Shown: piece after piece, positions 35,564-43,211 of the stretch | How positions within the stretch are numbered: position 1 is the first letter of the stretch | Layout of the letters: each line of letters begins with the position of its first letter | Source: Clostridia bacterium | GTDB lineage: Bacteria > Bacillota > Clostridia > Christensenellales > Borkfalkiaceae | Length of the DNA stretch: 64,000 bases | Direction: 5' to 3' | Assembly: GCA_017445995.1 (NCBI GenBank) | Contig: JAFSRT010000024.1 | Span: 62,001-126,000, forward strand | Translations under genes and position numbers: made by a program | The notes under the pieces: generated by a model | What the model was told of the DNA's origin: nothing | The model's input: only the letters and a program-made list of their open reading frames with translations | Databases searched by the model: none

Positions 35564-36088
35564 ATGAAAGTAGAAATCGTAGGAAGAAACTATAACGTAA
35601 CGGAACACTTAAAAGACGTAATGGAGGCAAAACTCGGTAAACTCGATAAGTATTTTTCCGACAAAGAAGCGCAAGTTAAGGTAACTCTTAAAAAAGAAGC
35701 ATTATCAAGCACGACGGAAGTTATGCTATCCTATGCGGGTAAGTTCGTAAGGGCAACCGCAACGAGTGATAACTTCTATGAAAATATAGACGTAATCTTG
35801 CCGAAAATCGAAGGGCAGATAAGAAAACACAGAACGAAGTTCGACCAAAGCAGTAAGAACACCGCTTATAAAGAAGTTGCGATGTACTCGAAGGAAGACG
35901 TTAAAGATAAAAGTATAGTTCGCGAAAAGAAGTTTACGTTAAAACCGATGACGGTAAACGAAGCGATAGAAGAAATGGAACTTTTGGGACACTCTTTCTA
36001 CGTGTTTTTAGAAGCGAAAAGCAATTCCGTACAGATTTTATATCTGCGTAACGACGGGGACTTGGGGCTTATCGAACCTTCGGTATAA
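35564..36088 (+). CDS. hpf: Ribosome hibernation-promoting factor, long form
   Basis: This 174-residue protein has the N-terminal HPF/YfiA domain (VEIVGRNYNVTEHLKDVMEA, residues 2-21). After a linker comes the C-terminal dimerisation domain (about 120-174, FTLKPMTVNEAIEEMELLGH and LRNDGDLGLIEP). Long HPF joins two idle ribosomes into 100S dimers during starvation. A strong AGGAGG site precedes the ATG, and a TATAAT box with a poor -35 overlaps the clpC terminator region. Confidence 0.95.
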   Translation: MKVEIVGRNYNVTEHLKDVMEAKLGKLDKYFSDKEAQVKVTLKKEALSSTTEVMLSYAGKFVRATATSDNFYENIDVILPKIEGQIRKHRTKFDQSSKNTAYKEVAMYSKEDVKDKSIVREKKFTLKPMTVNEAIEEMELLGHSFYVFLEAKSNSVQILYLRNDGDLGLIEPSV

Positions 36089-36103
36089 ACGCTTTTTGAA
36101 CTT

Positions 36104-36901
36104 ATGAAAACAGGCATATCAACGGCGTCGCTTTTTACAAGGTTTAACACGGAAGACGCGCTGTCTTTTCTCGATAAAAACGGGGTAAAAACGTCCGAAA
36201 TATTTTTCGAATCTTTTTGCGAATACAAAGAAGACTTCGGAAAGATATTAAAGGAACGCAAGAAAAATATAGAAGTTCACTCCGTCCACTCTATGACGAC
36301 GCAGTTTGAACCGCAACTGTTCAGCATTAACGAAAGGGCGTCGGGCGATTCGTTTTTCTGGCTTAACGAAATGATGAAATCGGCGCAACTCGTCGGGGCT
36401 AAATATTATACCTTTCACGGTCAACCGCGCTATTTAAGAAAAAACGTAAGTTTTAATATCGACCGTATCGCCGGCACCGTGCAGAAGATTATCGACGCTA
36501 TTAAACCGTATAATATCAGTCTTGCATACGAAAACGTACATTGGTGCAACTATAACTATATCGGCTTTTTCGCCGAACTTAAAAGGCGTACGGAAGGGCT
36601 TAAAGGCACTCTCGATATAAAGCAGGCACGCTTATCGGAAATACCTTATTATAAATATATCGACGAAATGAAAGGCGATATTGTAACCGTGCATATATCG
36701 GACGTTGATAACGACGGGAAGATGTGTCTGCCGGGGAAGGGCGTAACCGATTTTTACGAACTTTTTTCAAGGTTAAAAGACGTGGGGTTTAACGGGGCGA
36801 TTTTATTAGAAGTCTACCAGAACGACTATAAAGAATTCTCGGAACTTTTTTCTTCTTTAAACTTTATAGAAGAATTAGCGGATAAAGTATTCAATAAATA
36901 G
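36104..36901 (+). CDS. Sugar phosphate isomerase/epimerase-like TIM-barrel protein
   Basis: This 265-residue protein belongs to the xylose isomerase-like/AP endonuclease 2 barrel family. It has YYTFHGQP near residue 107, ISLAYENVHW near 145, GTLDIKQAR near 170 and TVHISDVDNDG near 200. The glutamate, aspartate and histidine residues match the metal ligands of the family, and LLEVYQ near the end gives the last one. The reaction cannot be told from sequence: sugar isomerases, inositol enzymes and endonuclease IV share this pattern. It follows hpf by 15 bases without an obvious ribosome site. Confidence 0.75.
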   Translation: MKTGISTASLFTRFNTEDALSFLDKNGVKTSEIFFESFCEYKEDFGKILKERKKNIEVHSVHSMTTQFEPQLFSINERASGDSFFWLNEMMKSAQLVGAKYYTFHGQPRYLRKNVSFNIDRIAGTVQKIIDAIKPYNISLAYENVHWCNYNYIGFFAELKRRTEGLKGTLDIKQARLSEIPYYKYIDEMKGDIVTVHISDVDNDGKMCLPGKGVTDFYELFSRLKDVGFNGAILLEVYQNDYKEFSELFSSLNFIEELADKVFNK

Positions 36902-36910
36902 AAAAAATAA

Positions 36911-36946
36911 AAAGGGGATAGATGAAAATCTATCCCTTTACTTTTC
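36911..36946 (+). terminator. Terminator after the TIM-barrel gene
   Basis: A 12-pair stem (aaggggatagat / atctatccctt, one G-T wobble) with a short AA loop is followed by ctttt. Confidence 0.85.
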
Positions 36947-36956
36947 AGAAAAAAAG

Positions 36957-36991
36957 AACGGCAAATAAAAAAATATTTGTCGTTTTTTTCA
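36957..36991. terminator. Second dyad with T run, likely terminator of spoVG on the minus strand
   Basis: The stem aacggcaaata / tatttgtcgtt has one wobble and a T7 run on the plus strand and another T run on the minus strand. It lies between convergent genes, about 90 bases after the spoVG stop. Confidence 0.75.
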
Positions 36992-37077
36992 TATTTATTC
37001 AGGTAATAAAAGTCGTTAGACGAAAAAACAAAATGACGGTTAAAGTTTGACAGATAAAACCGATAAATATTGAAGAA

Positions 37078-37353
37078 TTATTCTTCTTCTACTTTGTCTT
37101 TTTCAGTCTCGAACGCAGAAAGAATTGCTTTTATGAGTTCTTCTCTCATTTCCGTCTTTATCGGGTGGGCAATATCTTTATACTCGCCGTCGTTTGTTTT
37201 ACGGCTTGGCATAGCGATAAAATAACCTTCCTTGCCTTCGATAACCTTTATGTCGTGAACAACAAAACAGTCGTCGAAAGTAACGGACGCAACAGCCTTT
37301 AATTTGCTGTCATCTTTCTTAACGATGCGAAATCTGATGTCAGAGATTTTCAT
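37078..37353 (-). CDS. spoVG: SpoVG family nucleic-acid-binding regulator
   Basis: This 91-residue protein starts [20 protein letters not shown] and continues [25 protein letters not shown] in overlapping pieces, the full SpoVG fold; the acidic tail (EKDKVEEE) is also usual. SpoVG binds RNA and DNA and affects cell division, sporulation and capsule or virulence genes in different Bacillota. A longer frame to 37437 exists, but its extra residues are the AT-rich promoter region; the start at 37353 has aaggaagg upstream. The promoter is of sigma-A type (37385-37413), whereas Bacillus uses sigma-H for spoVG. Confidence 0.95.
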   Translation of the reverse strand: MKISDIRFRIVKKDDSKLKAVASVTFDDCFVVHDIKVIEGKEGYFIAMPSRKTNDGEYKDIAHPIKTEMREELIKAILSAFETEKDKVEEE

Positions 37354-37384
37354 ACCTTGATACCTTCCTTTCGTTGATAGGTAT

Positions 37385-37413
37385 ATTTTACCATACAAAA
37401 AAAACAATTTCAA
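37385..37413 (-). promoter_or_regulatory. Extended -10 sigma-A promoter of spoVG
   Basis: On the minus strand TTGAAA and TAAAAT are separated by 17 bases, with TGG before the -10. The ATG follows 31 bases later. Confidence 0.8.
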
Positions 37414-37538
37414 TAGGTTTTTTAAAAAATATTGCAAAAAAATGCATTATTTTTGACAAAAAGGGGCGTTTTGTTCCTTTCACAACTCTTTTAACGCTTT
37501 TCATATAATACAATATTAAGTTAAAAGGGGTAAAAAAA

Positions 37539-38864
37539 GTGAATATTCATTTTATCGGTATCGGTGGCGTTTCTATGAGCGGGCTTGCAAAATACTGCGC
37601 GATAAAAGGGCATAACGTATCGGGTAGCGACGCTAATTTTTCGCCCGATTGCGAAGATTTAAAAAACACGACGATAAAGTTATACCCTTCGCATAAAAAA
37701 GAAAACGTAAAAGGAAGCAACCTTGTAGTATATACTTCCGCGATAAAAAAAGACAACGAAGAATTACTCTCTGCGACGGCAAAAGGTATTAAGGTAGTTA
37801 AACGTAGCGAACTTTTAGGCGAAATAATGAAAAAGCATAAAAATTCGGTAGCGGTTGCCGGTTCGCACGGGAAAACGACGACTACCGCAATGATAACTCA
37901 CGTCTTTTTCGAAGCGGGTTCAGACCCGCTTGCCTTTATCGGCGGATACGACGCAAAGTTTTCTAATTTTCGGTACGGCAAAAGTGAGTTTTGCGTTTCG
38001 GAAGCGTGCGAATACCGAAAAAACTTTTTAGACCTTTATCCTAAAATTGCGGTCGTTTTAAATATAGATAACGACCATCTGGACAGTTACGGAGATATGG
38101 CGGGGTTAAAAAGCGCTTTTCAGACTTTCGTTTATAATAAGGTCGCGATAATTTCCGCCGACGATAATAACTGTAAAGATATTACTTCGATTACGTCTAT
38201 TACTTTCGGAATAAAAACCTTTGCCGACTATATGGCAAAGCATATAAAAAAAGAAAAATGCGGTTATTCTTTTACCGTTTATGAACACAACAGAAATATG
38301 GGAAGAATTAACTTAAAAATAAACGGCAAACATAATATACATAACGCGCTTGCAACGGTTGCCGTTGCCGATTACTTTAATATTCCTTTTAACGTTATAA
38401 AGAAAAGTTTAGAAAACTTTTCGGGCGTTAAAAGGCGCAACGAGTTTATCGGGAAAAAAAATAATCTTTTTTACTTTTGCGACTATGCGCATCACCCGAA
38501 AGAGATAGGTGCGATTTTAGAGTGTTATAAGTCCGACTTAAAAAAGACCATCGTTGTCTTTCAACCGCACACGTATTCGCGAACAAGACTTTTAATGGAA
38601 GACTTTATCGGCGTGCTTTTTTTAACGAATACGCTGATAGTTTATAAAACTTACTCGGCAAGGGAAGAATACGATAGGGAAGGTAGTGCGGAAAAACTTT
38701 ATGATAATTTAAAAAAACGGGGTAAAAAGAATATCTTTTACGCCGAAAATAAAGACGAACTAATAAAACTTACCGAAAGATTCGGCAGGGGTAAAACGGA
38801 AATATTATTTATAGGGGCAGGTGATATTTACTTTATAGCAAAACAAATAGTAAACGAAAAATAA
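37539..38864 (+). CDS. murC: UDP-N-acetylmuramate--L-alanine ligase
   Basis: This 441-residue Mur ligase has the N-terminal UDP-binding start IHFIGIGGVSMSGLAKYC, the ATP loop SHGKTTTTAMI near residue 109, NIDNDHLDSYG near 172 and the C-terminal DYAHHPKEI near 309. It adds the first amino acid, L-alanine, to UDP-MurNAc in peptidoglycan synthesis. Translation starts with GTG (37539) after an aaaagggg site. The gene is single, away from other mur genes, and divergent from spoVG. A TATAAT is at 37504-37509, but no good -35 sits at the right distance. Confidence 0.96.
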   Translation: MNIHFIGIGGVSMSGLAKYCAIKGHNVSGSDANFSPDCEDLKNTTIKLYPSHKKENVKGSNLVVYTSAIKKDNEELLSATAKGIKVVKRSELLGEIMKKHKNSVAVAGSHGKTTTTAMITHVFFEAGSDPLAFIGGYDAKFSNFRYGKSEFCVSEACEYRKNFLDLYPKIAVVLNIDNDHLDSYGDMAGLKSAFQTFVYNKVAIISADDNNCKDITSITSITFGIKTFADYMAKHIKKEKCGYSFTVYEHNRNMGRINLKINGKHNIHNALATVAVADYFNIPFNVIKKSLENFSGVKRRNEFIGKKNNLFYFCDYAHHPKEIGAILECYKSDLKKTIVVFQPHTYSRTRLLMEDFIGVLFLTNTLIVYKTYSAREEYDREGSAEKLYDNLKKRGKKNIFYAENKDELIKLTERFGRGKTEILFIGAGDIYFIAKQIVNEK

Positions 38865-38912
38865 AATAGCAAAAAAATGTGATAAAACTTTTAAAATTGT
38901 ATCGCAAAATAC

Positions 38913-38941
38913 TTGCAAGAAACGACAAAAAAGTGTATTAT
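38913..38941 (+). promoter_or_regulatory. Sigma-A promoter of the dehydrogenase gene
   Basis: TTGCAA and TATTAT are separated by exactly 17 bases, 38 bases before the ATG at 38979. Confidence 0.8.
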
Positions 38942-38978
38942 TTATTATAGATTTTATAATAGGAGAATATGAGCAATC

Positions 38979-39941
38979 ATGGTTGACAAGAAAAGAAAAA
39001 TTGCCGTTCTCGGAACCGGAAACGTAGGGGCAACGATCGCTTATACGCTTACTCTTTCGGGTTTGTGTTCGGAAATCGTTTTAGTCGATATCAACAAGGT
39101 AAAAGCAGAAGGCGAAGCGCTTGATTTAACGCAATGCGAAGCGTGTACGCCATCCGTTAAAGTTTATAGCGGTGAGTACGAAGACGTTAAGGGTGCGGAT
39201 ATCGTTATCGTAACCTTCGGTATTGCAAGAAAGCCTGATCAAACGAGATTAGACCTTGCGAAAGTCAATATCGGAATATTAAAAAGCGTTATGCCGAACG
39301 TCGCTAAAATAGCGCCGAAAGCGTTATATATAATCGTTAGCAACCCTGTAGACGTTCTTACTTATGCGACCTTAAAATGTACCGGTCTTCCTAAAAATCA
39401 GGTTATAGGTACGGGAACGCTTCTCGACTCTAACAGACTTATGAAGGCAGTTTCCGATTATTGTAAAGTCAACGTTCATAACGTAAACGCGTTCGTATTA
39501 GGCGAACACGGGGACGCGTGCATGTCGCCTTGGAGTTTATGTACTATTAGCGGTCTTCCTATTAAGGAATACGCAAAACGTTTCTTAAAAGTATCGAAAG
39601 CCAAAATCGACGCTGAACTTGAAGATATCTACGAAGGTATGGTTAAATCCGGTTCAAAGGTAATAAAGGCAAAGGGCGCAACTTACTACGCTATCGCCGC
39701 TTCGACTGTTTCTCTCGTTAAGGCGCTTTTATCGGATTCCGATTCGATTATGCCTTTATCGACGTTAGTAAACGGCGAATACGGTGCGAAAGATTTATGT
39801 ATGGGCGTTCCTTGTATGGTAAATTCGTCGGGATTTAAGAAAATCGTCGAATTACCTTTAACGAAGGAAGAACAGGCTTTATTCGACCAGAAGATTGCGT
39901 CGCTTGACGCGACTTACAACGCTTTAGAAATCAGAAAATAA
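38979..39941 (+). CDS. L-lactate/malate dehydrogenase family protein with malate-type Arg at the specificity position
   Basis: This 320-residue enzyme is collinear with bacterial L-lactate dehydrogenase. It has NAD-binding VLGTGNVGATIAY, VSNPVDVLTYA near residue 130, substrate arginine in LDSNR near residue 151, and active-site histidine in LGEHGD near 175. In the specificity loop the sequence is GIARKPDQTR, so Arg84 stands where lactate dehydrogenases have Gln (Q102 in the classical numbering) and malate dehydrogenases have Arg. The rest of the loop is lactate-type. It may reduce oxaloacetate rather than pyruvate. It has its own promoter and reads toward a riboswitch-controlled permease. Confidence 0.85.
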   Translation: MVDKKRKIAVLGTGNVGATIAYTLTLSGLCSEIVLVDINKVKAEGEALDLTQCEACTPSVKVYSGEYEDVKGADIVIVTFGIARKPDQTRLDLAKVNIGILKSVMPNVAKIAPKALYIIVSNPVDVLTYATLKCTGLPKNQVIGTGTLLDSNRLMKAVSDYCKVNVHNVNAFVLGEHGDACMSPWSLCTISGLPIKEYAKRFLKVSKAKIDAELEDIYEGMVKSGSKVIKAKGATYYAIAASTVSLVKALLSDSDSIMPLSTLVNGEYGAKDLCMGVPCMVNSSGFKKIVELPLTKEEQALFDQKIASLDATYNALEIRK

Positions 39942-39954
39942 TCGTTTTTTCAGA

Positions 39955-40090
39955 TTGTAAAAGGGAGTAGTTGGCGTAATTTACGTTTGCAAAATCGTCA
40001 GGACAAGCAATTTTGCTTCGGTTTTGCAAGAATACTTTTAGTATTTTAACAAGACTTTTACCGTTTTTTTGCGGTAAAAGTCTTTTCTTT
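39955..40090 (+). promoter_or_regulatory. yybP-ykoY-type manganese riboswitch with terminator expression platform
   Basis: This 136-base leader carries the yybP-ykoY landmarks in order. They are gtaaaaGGGAGTAG (39957-39970), a short hairpin, tCGTCAggaca (39995-40005), an internal hairpin with TTCG, and aaCAAGACttttacc (40049-40062). The P1 stem forms between gtaaaag (39957-39963) and cttttac (40055-40061). The same 3' strand is also the left arm of a 13-pair terminator (40051-40084), so the two folds exclude each other. By the known mechanism, Mn(II) stabilises P1, prevents the terminator and turns the downstream permease on. The assignment is by eye; a covariance search would settle it. Confidence 0.82.
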
Positions 40091-40096
40091 TTTAGT
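40051..40096 (+). terminator. Terminator arm of the riboswitch, also the only terminator after the dehydrogenase gene
   Basis: A perfect 13-pair stem aagacttttaccg / cggtaaaagtctt with a T-rich loop is followed by ttcttttttt. It lies 22 bases before the permease ATG, and its left arm overlaps the P1 strand of the leader. Confidence 0.92.
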
Positions 40097-40118
40097 AAAA
40101 CTAAAAAGGTTAATACAT

Positions 40119-41402
40119 ATGAAAATATTCGTTTTAATTTGTTTTATCATAACATATATTTTAATTATCGCTTTTCCGAAAAAAAAAGCGCTGATTTCAG
40201 GGGTGTTTGCCCTTGTTTTGGCGACTTCGCTTTTAATTTTCGGCAAAGTAGGGATAATAGGGCTTATAACGTCTATCGACTATAACGTCGTTTTAATGCT
40301 TGTAGGCATAATGATTACAGTCGGCTTTTTCGCGGGGTCTAATATGCCCGTTCTTCTTGCCGATAAACTGATAGAAAAAATGCCGAACACCATTTTAGCG
40401 GTAACTACCTTATGCGTGTTATCCGGTTTTATTTCGGCGTTTATAGATAACGTTGCAACCGTTTTAATGCTTGCGCCTATCGGGATTGCCGTCGCAAAAA
40501 AAGTCAACGTTTCGGCTATCCCCGTAATTATCGGTATTTCCGTTTCTTCAAACCTTCAAGGCGCGGCGACTCTCGTCGGGGATACTACGTCTATTATGCT
40601 TGGCAGTTTTGCTAATATGTCCTTTTTCGATTTCTTTTTCTTAAACGGCAAACCGTCTATATTTTTCGCGGTCGAACTCGGCGCGCTTGCGACTATTCCC
40701 GTTATTATTTTCCTTTTCAGGAAAAACAACAATAAACTTCTCTTTAACGCGGAAAAAACGGAAATTGTTTCCGTCGTTCCGACAGTTATTATTCTTCTTA
40801 ATATTTTAACGCTTATCGTCTTTTCCTTTATTAAAGACAAATGGGAATTAACTAACGGTATAATTTGTATTTTCTATGCGTTTGTATCGCTGCTATTTTG
40901 GTTCGTATTTATTAAAAAGGGGACGGGGAAAGTTATAAAAGGCGCGGTAGATTATCAGACGGTATTATTTCTTACCTTTTTATTTATAATAATTTTTGCC
41001 GTTAAAACGGTGGGAATAATTGACGATATAAGCGAAATATTTGCAAAAATCGGCGTCGATAACGTATTCCTTTTATACACGGTTATCGTCTTCGGGTCGG
41101 TTATAATGTCGGCGTTTATAGACAATATTCCATTTGTTGCGACAATGCTACCCGTTATTTCGTCTTTATGCTTAAAAGTGCCGACAATATCGCCGTATCT
41201 ATTATATTTCGGACTGCTTATCGGTGCGACTCTCGGCGGAAATATAACGCCTATCGGTGCGTCGGCAAACGTCGTCGGTATCGGAATACTTAATAAAGAA
41301 GGTTATAAAGTTAAGAATAAGGACTTTTATAAAATAGGTATTCCGTTTACTCTTATCGCTGTAATAGTCGGCTATCTTTTCATTTGGTTTATCTGGTGTT
41401 AA
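40119..41402 (+). CDS. Ion-transporter-superfamily permease (SLC13/ArsB/NhaD-like), candidate Mn-regulated transporter
   Basis: This 427-residue protein has about eleven membrane helices. It has two inverted-repeat hallmarks, FIDNVATVLMLAPIGIA near residue 108 and FIDNIPFVATMLPVIS near 334, plus GNITPIGASANVVGIGI near 374. The paired DN motifs are characteristic of the ArsB/NhaD branch; related SLC13 members carry di- or tricarboxylates. Expression appears to be gated by the leader at 39955, so a metal-linked role such as Mn export is a reasonable hypothesis. Transport of malate, or Na/H exchange, are alternatives. An aaaaggt ribosome site precedes the ATG. Confidence 0.85.
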   Translation: MKIFVLICFIITYILIIAFPKKKALISGVFALVLATSLLIFGKVGIIGLITSIDYNVVLMLVGIMITVGFFAGSNMPVLLADKLIEKMPNTILAVTTLCVLSGFISAFIDNVATVLMLAPIGIAVAKKVNVSAIPVIIGISVSSNLQGAATLVGDTTSIMLGSFANMSFFDFFFLNGKPSIFFAVELGALATIPVIIFLFRKNNNKLLFNAEKTEIVSVVPTVIILLNILTLIVFSFIKDKWELTNGIICIFYAFVSLLFWFVFIKKGTGKVIKGAVDYQTVLFLTFLFIIIFAVKTVGIIDDISEIFAKIGVDNVFLLYTVIVFGSVIMSAFIDNIPFVATMLPVISSLCLKVPTISPYLLYFGLLIGATLGGNITPIGASANVVGIGILNKEGYKVKNKDFYKIGIPFTLIAVIVGYLFIWFIWC

Positions 41403-41408
41403 TAAAAG

Positions 41409-41434
41409 AAAAAAGGGCTAAAAAGCCCTTTTTT
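41409..41434. terminator. Bidirectional terminator between the permease and sepF
   Basis: The stem aaaaaagggct / agccctttttt lies between convergent genes and can act on both strands. Confidence 0.93.
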
Positions 41435-41456
41435 AATTTCAGTTGATTATTTTTTT

Positions 41457-41795
41457 CTATTTGTTCACGATAACGCCGGCAGGGGAAAGCATAAAAATAT
41501 TCGTTCCCTGTTCAAGTTCGTAAATGCCACCGCCAAGCGCGTATAAAGCGCCTGATAGCATATCTATTATTCGTTGTGCCGTTTCATGTTTAAGCCCGTT
41601 CAAGTGAACTACGGCGTTTTTGCCTTCTTTAAGCGCGTCGATAATCAGTTCCACGTCCGAATACTTTTGCGGTTTGAATACCGAAACGGGATTAGTTTTA
41701 TTAGTATGAAGTTGTTCTTCCGTATTGTCGAAAATATCAGTTTCGGGAATAGCGTTTCGTTTTTCTTTTCTCTCAAAAAAATCAAACAGACCCAT
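41457..41795 (-). CDS. sepF: Cell division protein SepF
   Basis: This 112-residue protein begins with the amphipathic membrane-binding helix MGLFDFFERKEK. After an acidic linker come VSVFKPQKYSDVELIIDAL and LNGLKHETAQRIIDMLSGALYALGGGI in parts, the core SepF beta-alpha dimer. SepF binds FtsZ and shapes the division septum. It is the last gene of the minus-strand asd-dapA-dapB-yggS-sepF unit and follows yggS by one base, the usual yggS-sepF pairing. It is somewhat shorter than the Bacillus protein because the linker is short. Confidence 0.94.
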   Translation of the reverse strand: MGLFDFFERKEKRNAIPETDIFDNTEEQLHTNKTNPVSVFKPQKYSDVELIIDALKEGKNAVVHLNGLKHETAQRIIDMLSGALYALGGGIYELEQGTNIFMLSPAGVIVNK

Positions 41796-41796
41796 A

Positions 41797-42465
41797 TTAT
41801 TTCACCTCGTAATTTCTTTTGCCGAAAAGGGCAGTTCCAAGTCTTATCATATTGCTTCCGTTCTTAATCGCGATTTTATAATCGCCACTCATACCCATTG
41901 AAAGATAAATAAGTGAATATTTATCTATAAGTTTATCGTATAACTTTCTCATTTTTGTAAATAAAAAAGACAGATACTTTTCGTCGTCCGACGGGGGAAG
42001 CATAGCCATAAATCCGCAGACTTTAACGTTCGGAAGTGAAGAAATAGTATCAATCACCTTTTCCGCTTCGTCGTAATTAAATCCGCTTTTACTCTCTTCC
42101 TCCCCAACGTTTATTTCTATTAAAACGTTCTGAATAACGTTTCTAATGACTGCAAGCCTACTTATTTCTTCGGCTAAACGAAACGTGTCGACAGAGTGAA
42201 TAAGGGAAACTTTTCCGACTAAATATTTTGCCTTATTAGTCTGCAAATGCCCGATAAACTGTTGTTCCGCGCCGACTATTAAATCGGTTTTTTCCCGAAA
42301 TTCCTGAACCTTGTTTTCCGCAACGACTTTTAAGCCGTTTAAAACGGCGAAGTTAATATCGCTTACGGGCACCGTTTTGGTCGCGCCGACAAGCGTTATT
42401 TTTTCGCCTAAATTATTGCCGTCTTTTATTTCGTTAATAATTTTTTCAAGGTTTTCTTTTATCAT
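41797..42465 (-). CDS. yggS: Pyridoxal phosphate homeostasis protein (YggS/PLPBP family)
   Basis: This 222-residue single-domain barrel has the PLP-binding lysine in LVGATKTVP near residue 30. It also carries FIGHLQTNKAKYL, VLIEINVGEEESKSGF and LSMGMSGDYKIAIKNGSNMIRLG in separate blocks, all typical. It has no known catalytic reaction and buffers PLP in the cell. The place between dapB and sepF is partly conserved: in many Bacillota this gene is next to sepF in the division cluster. Start and stop codons are almost touching those of its neighbours. Confidence 0.95.
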   Translation of the reverse strand: MIKENLEKIINEIKDGNNLGEKITLVGATKTVPVSDINFAVLNGLKVVAENKVQEFREKTDLIVGAEQQFIGHLQTNKAKYLVGKVSLIHSVDTFRLAEEISRLAVIRNVIQNVLIEINVGEEESKSGFNYDEAEKVIDTISSLPNVKVCGFMAMLPPSDDEKYLSFLFTKMRKLYDKLIDKYSLIYLSMGMSGDYKIAIKNGSNMIRLGTALFGKRNYEVK

Positions 42466-42466
42466 T

Positions 42467-43210
42467 TTATTTTACGATGTCGGACATAGAGTAAAGTCCC
42501 GATTTTTTATTTTTCAAATAAACGGAAGCCCTGATTGCGCCGTTGGCAAAAACCGACCTGTCCGTCGCCGTATGCGATAGGGTAATGGTTTCGCTGTCGC
42601 CTGCAAAAATAACCTGATGGTCGCCGACGACCGTACCGCCACGCAAAGCGTGAATACCTATTTCATCGGGATTTCTCTCGCCGACTAAACCGTGTCTGCC
42701 GTATACGTAAAACTTTTCGTTGTCGATTTCTTTAACCGCGTCGGCAAGCATAAGTGCCGTGCCACTCGGCGCGTCTTTCTTTTTATTATGGTGCATTTCG
42801 ACGATTTCTATATCGAAACCTTTTAAAAGCGAAGTCGCCTTTTTAACAAGGTCGATTAAGATATTTACGCCGAGAGACATATTAGAAGACCTAAATAGCG
42901 CGATGTCTTTCGACGCTTTTTCTATTTTCTTTATATCTTTTTCGTCGTATCCGGTAGCGCATAAAACGGCGTTTACCTTTTCTCTTTGAGCATAGTCTAA
43001 AAGGTTATCTAAATTGCTTTTAGAAGAAAAGTCTATTATAACGTCCGCTTTTTCCTTTACGTCGGAAAAAGAAGAATAAACGGGGAAACCCAAGTTATCT
43101 TCCTTAACGTCCACACCTGCAACGACTTTAACGTCGCCGTAGTTTTTCGACGCTTCGAAAACTTTTCTTCCCATTCTTCCCAAAGCACCGCTTATTAAAA
43201 TATTTACCAT
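42467..43210 (-). CDS. dapB: 4-hydroxy-tetrahydrodipicolinate reductase
   Basis: This 247-residue enzyme shows the Rossmann start NILISGALGRMGRKV and VIDFSSKSN near residue 60. It also has the substrate signature EMHHNKKKDAPSGTALMLAD near 137, whose histidine, lysine and SGT residues bind the product. It performs the second committed step to diaminopimelate and lysine. It lies one base downstream of dapA on the minus strand, so the two are cotranscribed. Confidence 0.96.
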   Translation of the reverse strand: MVNILISGALGRMGRKVFEASKNYGDVKVVAGVDVKEDNLGFPVYSSFSDVKEKADVIIDFSSKSNLDNLLDYAQREKVNAVLCATGYDEKDIKKIEKASKDIALFRSSNMSLGVNILIDLVKKATSLLKGFDIEIVEMHHNKKKDAPSGTALMLADAVKEIDNEKFYVYGRHGLVGERNPDEIGIHALRGGTVVGDHQVIFAGDSETITLSHTATDRSVFANGAIRASVYLKNKKSGLYSMSDIVK

Positions 43211-43211
43211 A

